DNA of 64,000 nucleotides from Halocaridina rubra (taxonomy: Eukaryota; Arthropoda; Malacostraca; Decapoda; Atyidae): positions 65,001 through 129,000 of the forward strand of contig JAXCGZ010022668.1 of assembly GCA_037179515.1 (NCBI GenBank). The letters run 5' to 3'. The notes below the pieces were generated by a model. The model had not been told where the DNA came from, did not search any database, and saw only the letters and a list, made by a program, of their open reading frames with translations. Position 1 is the first letter of the stretch; every line of letters starts with the position of its first letter. Positions 26,737 to 38,505 of the stretch are shown piece by piece. The position numbers were made by a program, and so were the translations under genes.

Positions 26737-27068
26737 AGTCTTTAAATTCCTTCATGGTTATGATAGAGTGGATAGGGATCGATATTTTGATATGGCTTGC
26801 TCTAGAACTAGAGGTCATAGTTTGAAGCTTCGTAAGAAAACTTCTTCGCAGGATGTAAGGAAATACTTTTTCAGTGTAAGAGTAGTTGATAATTGGAATT
26901 CGCTAAGCGAGGAGGTAGTTAATGCTATCTCAATCCATAGTTTTAAGGACAAGTATGATAAGTATCACCAAGTATAAAATGGAACCGATCAGGAGACGGG
27001 AAGATACGAGCTTTGAGCTCTTTCCCGTAAACACAATTAGGTAATCACAATTAGGTAATCACACACAC
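26737..27068 (+). pseudogene. Family A truncated copy P3 (last ~330 bp)
   Basis: It starts at CAGTCTTTAAATTCC and carries the last ~75 codons of ORF2 plus the 3' UTR, hairpin, tail units and (AC)n. Confidence 0.88.
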
Positions 27069-27545
27069 AGCCCCCTTTTGGAATCCACACTTGAAAAAGC
27101 ACATAGCTAAGCTTGAAAAAGTTCAAAGACATGCCACGAAACTGGTGCCAGAAACACGCAATCTCAGTTATGATGAGAGGCTGAGGGAATTAAACTTACC
27201 ATCACTCGAAGCTAGAAGATTGAGGGGGGATATGGTGACAGTCATTAAATTCCTTCATCGTTATGATAGAGTGGATAGGGATCGATATTTTGATATGGCT
27301 GGCTCTAGAACTAGAGGTCATAGTTTGAAGCTTAGTAAGAAAACTTCTTTGCAGGATGTAAGGAAATACTTTTTCAGTGTAAGAGTAGTTGATAATTGGA
27401 ATTCGCTAAGCGAGGAGGTAGTTAATGCTATCTCAATCCATAGTTTTAAGGATAGGTATGATAAGAATCACTAAGTATAAAATGGAAGCGATCAGGAGAC
27501 GGGAAGAAACGAGCTTTGGGCTCTTTCCCGTAGACACAATTAGGT

Positions 27546-27546
<1 letters not shown>
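27069..27546 (+). pseudogene. Family A truncated copy P4
   Basis: It starts at CAGCCCCCTTTTGG and encodes the last ~130 codons of ORF2, then the 3' end with one tail unit. Confidence 0.88.
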
Positions 27547-27619
<73 letters not shown>

Positions 27620-27631
27620 CCACACACACAC
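27547..27631. repeat. (CA)n microsatellite between LINE units
   Basis: About 85 bp of CA repeats joining the tail of P4 to the 5' cut end of P5. Confidence 0.97.
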
Positions 27632-28458
27632 AAAATCTGCATGAGTGGTCAGAAAAGTGGCTAATGAAATTCAATACTTCAAAATGTAAGGTAATGAGAA
27701 TGGGTACAAGTGCAAGAAGGCCCAAGCTTGACTACTCGGTGGCTGGAGTACAACTTCAAGAGACAGAAAATGAGAGAGATCTAGGAGTAAACATACTGGC
27801 AGATTTGTCTCCAGAAATACATATAAATGGCATAGTAAGGGCAGCATATGCATTCTTATCAAATGTAAGGGTAGCCTTCAGGCACATGGACAAGGAAATG
27901 TTCAGAAATATTTATGTAACCTATGTGAGGCCAAAACTCGAATATGCAGCCCCCTTTTGGAATCCGCACTTGAAAAAGCACATAGCTAAGCTTGAAAAAG
28001 TTCAAAGACATGCCACGAAACTGGTGCCAGAAATACGCAATCTCAGTTATGATGAGAGGCTGAGGGAATTAGACTTATCATCACTCGAAGCTAGAAGAGT
28101 GAGGGGGGATATGGTGACAGTCTTTAAATTCCTTCATGGTTATGATAGAGGGGATAGGGATCGATATTTTGATATGGCTGGCTCTAGAACTAGAGGTCAT
28201 AGTTTGAAGCTTCGTAAGAAAACTTGTTTGCAGGATGTAAGGAAATACTTTTTCAGTGTAAGAGTAGTTGATAATTGGAATTGGCTAAGCGAGGAGGTAG
28301 TTAATGGTATCTCAATCTATAGTTTTAAGGACAGGTATGATAAGTATCACTAAGTATAAAATGGAAGAGATCAGGAGACGGGAAGATACGAGCTTTGGGC
28401 TCTTTCCCGTAAACACAATTAGGTAATCACAATTAGGTAATCACACACACACACACAC
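27632..28458 (+). pseudogene. Family A truncated copy P5
   Basis: It starts at AATCTGCATGAGTGG and has an open frame for the last ~230 codons of ORF2 (27664-28353). The hairpin, two tail units and an (AC)n that runs into (TA)n follow. Confidence 0.88.
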
Positions 28459-28459
28459 A

Positions 28460-29453
<994 letters not shown>

Positions 29454-29539
<86 letters not shown>
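29454..29539. repeat. (TA)n microsatellite
   Basis: About 86 bp of TA repeats flanking the tRNA-like module. Confidence 0.97.
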
Positions 29540-29540
<1 letters not shown>

Positions 29541-29542
<2 letters not shown>

Positions 29543-29695
29543 TCATTTTTTACCCTGACCGGAACTTGAACCTAGGACTTATAATTACTAAGTCAAGGCG
29601 CTACCAACTACACCACAGAGGGTTAAAAGAAATCACACATAGCTTAGATCTGCTAGACTTTCAAGTCCCGGTCGGGGTAAAAAAAAATATGTTTT
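29541..29695. repeat. Inverted pair of tRNA-derived SINE modules
   Basis: On the minus strand, 29622-29553 is tRNA-like: TGGTGTAGTTGGTAGCGC (box A and D-arm) and GGTTCAAGTTCC (box B), with an anticodon-like stem GACTTA/TAAGTC around a 7-base loop. The acceptor stem pairs poorly, so it is a SINE or pseudogene rather than a tRNA gene. Its 3' part (29547-29571) reappears inverted at 29660-29684 (TTCAAGTCCCGGTCGGGGTA) with two mismatches in 25. Both are flanked by (TA)n. Confidence 0.75.
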
Positions 29696-29710
29696 CACAT
29701 ATGTAATGTG

Positions 29711-31333
<1,623 letters not shown>

Positions 31334-31747
31334 CTTCAATTTAACGGACTTATAAGGGGGTAACACAGTCTGTTATTTTCAAATTGGGGTCTGTAGTGGC
31401 TAATATCAACAATTACATTATATAAAGAAGAAGACTACCCCCTGTAGTACGGTAAATTTAATCAAACAAGACCGAGCACAATATCCAAAGTGAATACAGA
31501 CGCTTCCCAACTTACAAACAAGTTATGTTTCAAATGGCTGTTTGCATCCTAAATTCTTCGCTAGTTGACATTATGTATATATAGCACTGTATTGGGTGTA
31601 CAGTATATGTCTACCAAAGTTGTGTTAGAACATACATTTGCTTAGGGATAATATATAACTGTTTCAATGCTGCAAAACGCATATTTTTATAGACCACCCC
31701 TCCCTGACAGTAATATTTTTCAAAATTTAATACTACCCTAGTTATTC
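31334..31747. other. Unassigned DNA
   Basis: No gene or repeat family recognised between A3 and the nested insertion. Confidence 0.5.
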
Positions 31748-32022
31748 CCTTTCATAGTCTCTCTTTACATCTCTTCTCTTACTTAGGTATGTGTGACTGT
31801 CACTGTTTACAAGTTGTGAGCTCTCCAATATTTAGGTATAAAAAAGAGACCGTGACCTGCTACGGACGTTAAATCACCCAAGCAAGGTATCTAAGACCAC
31901 AGTGACTCTCTAGAGGGTTTTGCAGGAGTTGTGAGTAGTGCTGAACTTTTTTTTTTGAAGTGAAATATTTGAAAGATTTGAATCCCTACTCTGCATCCCC
32001 TCTTGACCCGTTGGCTGACTTC

Positions 32023-32051
32023 TGCGCATGCGCACTGGTGTTGTGACGTCA
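32023..32051 (+). promoter_or_regulatory. Promoter-like patch with NRF1-type and CRE-type palindromes
   Basis: TGCGCATGCGCA at 32023-32034 matches the NRF1 consensus palindrome, and TGACGTCA at 32044-32051 is a perfect CRE. Both lie within about 60 bp of the family D ORF1 ATG (32084) in otherwise AT-rich DNA. LINEs rely on internal promoters, so a role in element transcription is plausible but untested. Confidence 0.5.
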
Positions 32052-32083
32052 CTGAGCTTCCACCGTGGCTCTGCTTAACAGCA

Positions 32084-32920
32084 ATGGATCCAACTTTTAT
32101 TACCAAACTATTGGAATCTCAAGAAAATGCATATAAGAATGCTATGGAGGTAATCGTGAAACAGCTTAGTGACAGGATAAAATCACTCGAATCCACAGTT
32201 TCCGACCTGACAACAAGCCTGGAGTTCAGCCAGAGAGAAATTGATGACCTCAAATCGACTATTAAAATTCATGAGAAAGAAAAGAGTAATGACAAAGAAA
32301 CAATCGATAATCTATCTCAACAAATAAATTCTGCAAATCAAATAACCACCTTAGAAGAACGCTTGCATTACCAAAAAGACTATTCCAGACGAAACAACAT
32401 CTGATCAAGCGGTGTAGAGGAGAGACGCGATGGGGAGACCTGGGAGCAAACAACGACGATGGTATCAGCCCTGATAGCCGATAAATTACAGCTAGAAGGC
32501 ATGATGTTGTAGAGGGCTCACAGGGTGGGACCACTTCGTGATGGCAAACCTCGCACCATAGTGGCTTGTTTCTCCCACTACTGTGACAGAGAGACGGTCA
32601 TGCGAAATGCCAAAAAGTTGAAAGGCACCAAGATCTACCTTAATGATGACCTGTGTGCAGCATCACAGGCAATAAAATCTGCACAGATGCCACAACTAAA
32701 AAAGGCTAGATCAGAAGGGAAATTTGCCTACTTTAAACATACGAAGCTCATCGTGAAGGAACGATACAACACCGAGTGTGTGGCTGGTGCTGTGGGTGGC
32801 GTGGATGAGGAGTTGACCATGATCGGTGGTGTGGAGGTGGGGGGCGCGGGAGTGGGGGGGAGAGTGATATGTCATCACCTGCACCCCCTCCTGCCGTGTC
32901 TCCCGCCACGGCAGCTATAA
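32084..32920 (+). pseudogene. Family D ORF1, two in-frame stops
   Basis: From ATG at 32084, MDPTFITKLLESQENAYKN leads into a heptad-rich coiled coil (RIKSLESTVSDLTTSLEF, about residues 25-100) and then DYSRRNN. The central part corresponds to an RRM-like and C-terminal domain (HRVGPLRDGKPRTIVACF, NAKKLKGTKIYLNDDL, KKARSEGKFAYFKHTKLIV), as in CR1/L2-type ORF1 proteins. Stops are TGA at 32402-32404 and TAG at 32510-32512, in one continuous frame, so they look like point mutations. The Gly/Val-rich end resembles the usual low-complexity tail. Confidence 0.85.
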
Positions 32921-35473
32921 AACACTCGCACCCTAAACCAATAAATGGCCAGAAGAACCCGGTAAGAAATGGTAGAAGTAAATGGAAGCTTGTAAGTCAG
33001 TAATGTAAAAGTAGTATAATTTATTTCTTCACCATGGCTGTAAATAGATACCTCTACTATTCCATTAGTGACGATGAACTTATAAGGCTAACAAACAACG
33101 ACAAAGTACTTCCCAATTATATATGTATCAATGAGCTTGATAAGATGATATTTAACCAAATTGATCTTGAAAATGAAATAGATTTGTTTTTGAATAATAT
33201 GAGAAACGCAACCAACACTTTTTCAATTTATATATACTTAAATGAACTGTATTCAAATTTAAATATATCTAATGCATTTTCGGCTTTGTGCATGAACATT
33301 AGAAGTCTTGCAAATAATCTTCAAATATTTGTTGATCAATGTTTAACAGAAAATAATATATGTGATGTAATGGGTTTTTTTGGAGACTAGGCAGGATAAT
33401 GATATTGAATCATTGTATAATATAACAGGGTACTATATGATCACTCAGAACAGAGACAGGAAAGGTGGAGGTGCATGTATGTATGTAGCTAATAAGTATA
33501 GCTCGAGTGTTATAAAGGAGTGCAGTATGATGGAACGATTCATTGCATGTGTTAGTGCACAGTTACATAACGGTAAGGAAAATTGCTTCTTTGCATCTGT
33601 ATATAGACCACCAAAGGGGAACATGCCTGAATTCTTTGAAGCTTTACTGAAAGTATTTGATTTTGCAGCAAGAAAAAAGTACAAAACTATTTATTTATTC
33701 GGTGATTGGAACTTAGATTTGTTTAAAATAAATGATCAAAGAGTAACTGATTTTATAAACTTAATGTATTCACGTGGCTGCTTTCCAATAACCACTAAAC
33801 CTGCGAGAGTAACTGAAAATAGTGCATCTCTAATCGATCATATCTGGACCACAAATCTTGAAGACAACATAAGTAATTACATAGTGTACACCGACATAAC
33901 AGATCATTTCGCAGTATACTCCCAGCTTAAAAAAGAACATAAATTTAATGCATATGTAGAAAAAAGACATTACTCTGATGATAACATAGCTATATTTACT
34001 AGAGATATATCACATGAAAAATGGCAACATATCATTGACCTAAATAATGCAAATGAAGCATTTAATAAATTTCACTGTACATTTAGAGATATATATCTAG
34101 ACTGCTTTCCTCTAAGAAAATCGACTGTAAATAATAAAAACAACAGATGCCCACACATAACTGCAGGATTAAAAAATAGTATCAAAGAAAAACACCGATC
34201 AGAAAGGCTTGCATCAAAATGGTCTTTGTCTTTTGGAACCAGATATAAAGCTTACAGGAACAAATTAGTAACACTACTCCGAGCTGCAAAAAATAGATAT
34301 TTTCAGGATAAGCTTAAGAAGGAACAAGGAAACAGCAAGTCCACCTGGAATACAATAAACAGCCTAATGGGACGAAAACAAATTAATCATTCAAAGGAAA
34401 TCAAATTAAAAAATGATAATAACCACACTGCTAATATCTTTAATAATCATTTCTTAACTATAGCACAACCAACACAGGAACAACAAAATGTGCAACAAAA
34501 CTCACAGAGACAGTTTCTTAATAATCCACCAGACTTTTCGTTTTACTTGCATCCTGTAACAAGGGAGGAAGTCACTAAATATATAAAAACCTTAAAGCCA
34601 AATACAGCAACGGGATATGATGAAATTCCATCAAAACTACTCCAGGTCACTGCCCATTACATTGGTACCCCACTTACCCACATAATCAATCTATGTTTTC
34701 AGCAAGGATATTTTCCAGACAAACTAAAAAGTTCTAAAGTAATACCTATTTTTAAGTCAGGCACTGTAGATGATGAAAATAACTGTAGACCTATATCTAT
34801 CTTACCGTCTTCAAGTAAAGTGTTTGAAAGAGCAATTGTTCACAGACTTAAAAAATTCCTTGAAAAGTTCAACCTATTATCCGAAAATCAATACGGATTC
34901 CGTAATAATAAGACCACTGAAAAAGCAATAATGAACTTTACAAGTGATGTTTATCAAAATTTGGAAAATAAAAACTTTGTTGAAGGGGTTTTCCTAGACT
35001 TCTCCAAAGCATTTGACTCATTAGACCATGATATACTAATAGAAAAACTAACTTGTGTGGGTATTAGGGGAACACCATTGCAGTTATTTAAGAGCTACTT
35101 GAAAATATAGAAAACAAGCCATATATTGTAATGGGAAAGCATCTTTGTTGCAAACTATTGAGAGGGGAGTACCACAGGGATCAATACTGGGCCCATTGTT
35201 ATTTTTAGTTTATATAAATGAGATTTCCAATGCCAGTAATAAATTCAAATATATTCTTTATGCAGATGACACCAACCTTCTCTTGCATGATAATAACCTT
35301 GCCTACCTGCATTCTGTTTTAAATAGTGAACTAGAAAAAATTAACAACTGGGTCTCTGTTAATAAATTAAAGCTAAATGTTTCCAAATCTGACTATATCT
35401 TATTTCAAAATAGATCTGTAGTACACAATATTGGTCAAGTTAATATGAATGGGTTGCTAGAAATAGCAGCCCA

Positions 35474-35680
35474 GTGCCGGTCCCAAGCCCGGAAAAATGG
35501 GGAGGGTTGGCGTCAGGAAGGGCATCCGGCTGTAAAACCCTTTTGCCAAAACCCATGGATAGCAGTCGAGAGAATACCGAAGATGGCCAGGGCGTACCCG
35601 CTCACGCGACGCACAGAGGAGCCCGACCTCTGTTGAAACTGGACGAGGGTTACCGCATCAATATGGACGGGTGCGGCTAA
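35474..35680 (+). CDS. Short upstream reading frame of the RTE element
   Basis: A 68-codon frame, with a GTG or the internal ATG near 35663 as possible starts, ends at TAA 35678-35680. It overlaps the proposed ORF2 start by about 10 bp. Some RTE elements carry a small overlapping ORF1. The protein has no recognisable domain, and a plain 5' UTR is equally possible. Confidence 0.25.
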   Translation: MPVPSPEKWGGLASGRASGCKTLLPKPMDSSRENTEDGQGVPAHATHRGARPLLKLDEGYRINMDGCG

Positions 35681-38505
35681 AGAAGCGAGTCCATACCCTG
35701 AGGATTGCTACTCTTAACATCGGTAGCATGACCGGTAGAGGAAGAGAAGTTGCGGATTTGATGGAGAGAAGGAAGATTAACATACTGTGTGTACAAGAGA
35801 CAAGATGGAAAGGAAATAAAGCGCGAGATTTGGGTGGAGGCTACAAGTTGATATACAGTGGAGCGGATGAGAGAGGAAGAAATGGAGTGGGTGTGGTGCT
35901 AGACCCCCAAATCAAGGAGGAGCTGGTGGAGGTGGTGAGGAAGAGCAGCAGGATTTTGAGGATCAAGTTGGTATATGGTCAGGAAGCAATAAACGTGATC
36001 AGCGCATATGCCCCCCAAGTTGGGTGCGATGACGCAGAGAAGGAAACGTTCTGGCAAGAAATGGACGAAGTACAGAGGGAGGTCCCGCCGGGGGAGAGGT
36101 GTGTCGTGGGCGGCGACTTAAACGGGCACATAGGACATGACAACGATGGAGTGAGACGAGTTCATGGAGGCAAAGGTACTGGAGTGAAAAACCAGGAGGG
36201 GGAGAGCGTGCTGGAATTTGCCATAGCATTTGACATGGCGATCCTGAACACGTTCTTCATGAAAAACAGCTACCGGACATACAGGAGTGGTCCCAGAGAG
36301 AGTCAAATCGACTTCCTCCTGTATCGAAGAGAAAACATCCGAGAAGTGGAAGACTGTAAAGTACTACAAGGAGAGAGTGTGGGAGCGCAGCACAGCCCAG
36401 TTGTGGCGAAGCTGGTCGTAAGAACGCGAAGGACCGGAGTCGAAAGGGGAGAACCTAGGATCAAGTGGTGGAAACTCAAGGATGAGGTGGTGCGGCAGGA
36501 GTTCAAGAGGAAAGCACTACAAAGGATAGAAGAGGCAGAGGAGGTGGATCAGTGGTGGAAAAGGAACAGTGAAGTGATCAGGAGTACGGCAGAGGAAGTC
36601 CTCGGAAAGTCATCTGGAAAGAAGCCGAGAAACGGAAAAGAGTCTTGGTGGTGGTCCTCAAATTGCAAAGAGAAGATAGAAAAGAAGAAAGAGATGAAGA
36701 AAGCTTACGACAAGGAAAGAACAGAGGAGCGTAAAGCTATGTTGAAAGATGCAAATAAGGAGGCGAAGAGGGTTGTAGCACAGGCGCGTGCAGCAGCACT
36801 GCAGGATATGTATGAGAACCTTGAAACAAAGGAGGGACAGAAGAGAATCTATAAGTTAGCAAAAGAAAGGAACAGATCGACAAAGGACCTAACATCAATA
36901 AAGCAAATCAAGGATAAGAACGGAAGAGTGCTTACTGACCCCGACATGATTAAAATGCGGTGGAGGGACTACTACGAAGAACTTCTAAATCAGGAAAATC
37001 CAAGAATACGAAGAAATGAAGGAGTGGGAATGGAGGGAGAGGTAAACGCTGTGAGTGAGGCGGAAGTCAGAGAAGCGTTGAAGAAGATGAAAAATGGAAA
37101 GTCAGTAGGGCCAGACCAGATTCCTGCAGAGGTATGGAAGAGTTTAGGCGAAGAAGGGATACGGGTGCTGACAAAGTTCCTGAACATGGTGATGAAGGAA
37201 GAGACTATCCCGAACGAGTGGAGAGATAGTATAATGGTACCGATTTTCAAAGAAAAGGGAGACATCCAGAGTTGCAACAACTATAGAGGAATTAAGCTAA
37301 CATCTCACACTATGAAGCTGCTGGAAAGAGTGTTGGATAAAAGGCTGAGGGAGGAGACAGAAGTTTGTAGTGAGCAGTTTGGTTTTATGAAAGGTCGAGG
37401 AACAATGGATGCAGTATTCGCAATGAGGCAGACAATGGAAAAATATAGAGATAAGCAAAGAGGGCTGTACATGGCGTTTATTGACCTGGAAAAAGCTTAT
37501 GATTGGGTCCCGAGAAGCGAGGTGTGGAGGAGTATGAGGTCGAAGGGAGTGAAGGAGAAGTATGTCAAGATAGTTCAGGACATATACAGGGAAGCAACAA
37601 CAAGAGTAAGAAGTACAGTTGGCACTACAGAGCCTTTTCAGGTGAAAGTTGGACTCCACCAGGGATCAGCTCTTAGCCCCTATCTATTTAACCTTCTCAT
37701 GGATGTGATGGTGGAGGAAGTGACAAAGGAGGCACCATGGAGCATGCTCTTTGCAGACGATATTGTTTTGGTCTCCGAGAGCCGTGAAGAATTGCAAGAG
37801 AGGTTGGAGCTATGGAGGGGTTTGCTGGAGGATTACGGACTGAAGGTGAGCAGACAGAAAACGGAGTACCTGGAGTGCAATGTGACACAAGGAGGCGACC
37901 TGTTCATGCAAGACCACAAGCTCCCAAAGGCGGACACATTCAAATACCTCGGCTCCTACGTAACGAAGGATGGAGACCTAGAGAGAGAGATTGATCATAG
38001 GATCCAGGTAGCGTGGAACAGCTGGAAGAGAACATCAGGGGTGCTATGTGACAAGAAAATCAGTGCTAGAGTGAAAGGAAAAGTGTACAAGTCAGTTGTG
38101 AGACCAGCGTTGCTGTACGGTGCGGAGACGTGGCCGGTGAAAAAGGTTCAAGAAAGGAAGATAGATGTCGCAGAAATGAGAATGCTGAGGTGGATGTGTG
38201 GGGTGACGAGGGAGAACAGGATACGAAATGACCAGATCAGAGGTACAGTGAAGGTGGTGGAGGCGTCGGCGAAAGCGCAGGAGAGGAGATTACAGTGGTT
38301 CGGTCATGTGAAGAGGAGAGAAGAAGACTACGTGAGTGTGAGAGTGATGGAGATGGACGTGGAGGGCAGACGTAGACGAGGAAGACCTAAACTACGGTGG
38401 AAGGACCGACTGAAGGAGGATCTCAGAGAGAGACAGCTGGAGGAGGAGCAAGTGATGGACCAGAACCAGTGGAGACGACTAGTGAAGAGATGCGACCCCA
38501 TATGA
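35671..38505 (+). CDS. RTE ORF2: APE endonuclease + reverse transcriptase, intact
   Basis: 944 codons without a stop. The endonuclease domain (about residues 10-250) shows LRIATLNIGSMTGRGREV, ILCVQETRWKG, ISAYAPQVG, VVGGDLNGHIG, SQIDFLLYRR and QHSPVVAKLV. The RT domain (about 440-760) shows GKSVGPDQIPAEVWK, MVPIFKEKGD, NYRGIKLTSHTMKLLERVL, FGFMKGRGTMDAVF, FIDLEKAYDWVPR, GLHQGSALSPYLFNLLMD and the catalytic FADDIVLVSES. The C-terminal part has RRLQWFGHVKRRE and EGRRRRGRPKLRW. All expected catalytic residues are visible. The start is uncertain: GTG at 35671 is the left limit shown and the frame stays open upstream; an ATG in this frame is not near. Base composition is clearly more GC-rich than family D around it. 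Confidence 0.92.
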   Translation: MRLKKRVHTLRIATLNIGSMTGRGREVADLMERRKINILCVQETRWKGNKARDLGGGYKLIYSGADERGRNGVGVVLDPQIKEELVEVVRKSSRILRIKLVYGQEAINVISAYAPQVGCDDAEKETFWQEMDEVQREVPPGERCVVGGDLNGHIGHDNDGVRRVHGGKGTGVKNQEGESVLEFAIAFDMAILNTFFMKNSYRTYRSGPRESQIDFLLYRRENIREVEDCKVLQGESVGAQHSPVVAKLVVRTRRTGVERGEPRIKWWKLKDEVVRQEFKRKALQRIEEAEEVDQWWKRNSEVIRSTAEEVLGKSSGKKPRNGKESWWWSSNCKEKIEKKKEMKKAYDKERTEERKAMLKDANKEAKRVVAQARAAALQDMYENLETKEGQKRIYKLAKERNRSTKDLTSIKQIKDKNGRVLTDPDMIKMRWRDYYEELLNQENPRIRRNEGVGMEGEVNAVSEAEVREALKKMKNGKSVGPDQIPAEVWKSLGEEGIRVLTKFLNMVMKEETIPNEWRDSIMVPIFKEKGDIQSCNNYRGIKLTSHTMKLLERVLDKRLREETEVCSEQFGFMKGRGTMDAVFAMRQTMEKYRDKQRGLYMAFIDLEKAYDWVPRSEVWRSMRSKGVKEKYVKIVQDIYREATTRVRSTVGTTEPFQVKVGLHQGSALSPYLFNLLMDVMVEEVTKEAPWSMLFADDIVLVSESREELQERLELWRGLLEDYGLKVSRQKTEYLECNVTQGGDLFMQDHKLPKADTFKYLGSYVTKDGDLEREIDHRIQVAWNSWKRTSGVLCDKKISARVKGKVYKSVVRPALLYGAETWPVKKVQERKIDVAEMRMLRWMCGVTRENRIRNDQIRGTVKVVEASAKAQERRLQWFGHVKRREEDYVSVRVMEMDVEGRRRRGRPKLRWKDRLKEDLRERQLEEEQVMDQNQWRRLVKRCDPI

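Larger units (their letters stand above)
23935..28458 (+). mobile_element. Head-to-tail concatemer of six 5'-truncated family A copies
   Basis: Units P0 (23935-24022), P1 (24023-25413), P2 (25414-26736), P3 (26737-27068), P4 (27069-27546) and P5 (27632-28458) all read on the plus strand. Each ends with the hairpin and one or two AATTAGGTAATCAC units followed by (AC)n. The next unit begins at once at a different internal point of the element. The first base of several units (CAGTC, CAGCC, AGAGG) overlaps the preceding ACAC run, giving one to three bases of microhomology. Confidence 0.93.

Noticed and set aside
29553..29622. A functional tRNA gene
   Set aside because: Box A and B and an anticodon-like arm are present, but the acceptor stem pairs poorly and the 3' part continues into SINE-like sequence, so it is a tRNA-derived repeat.
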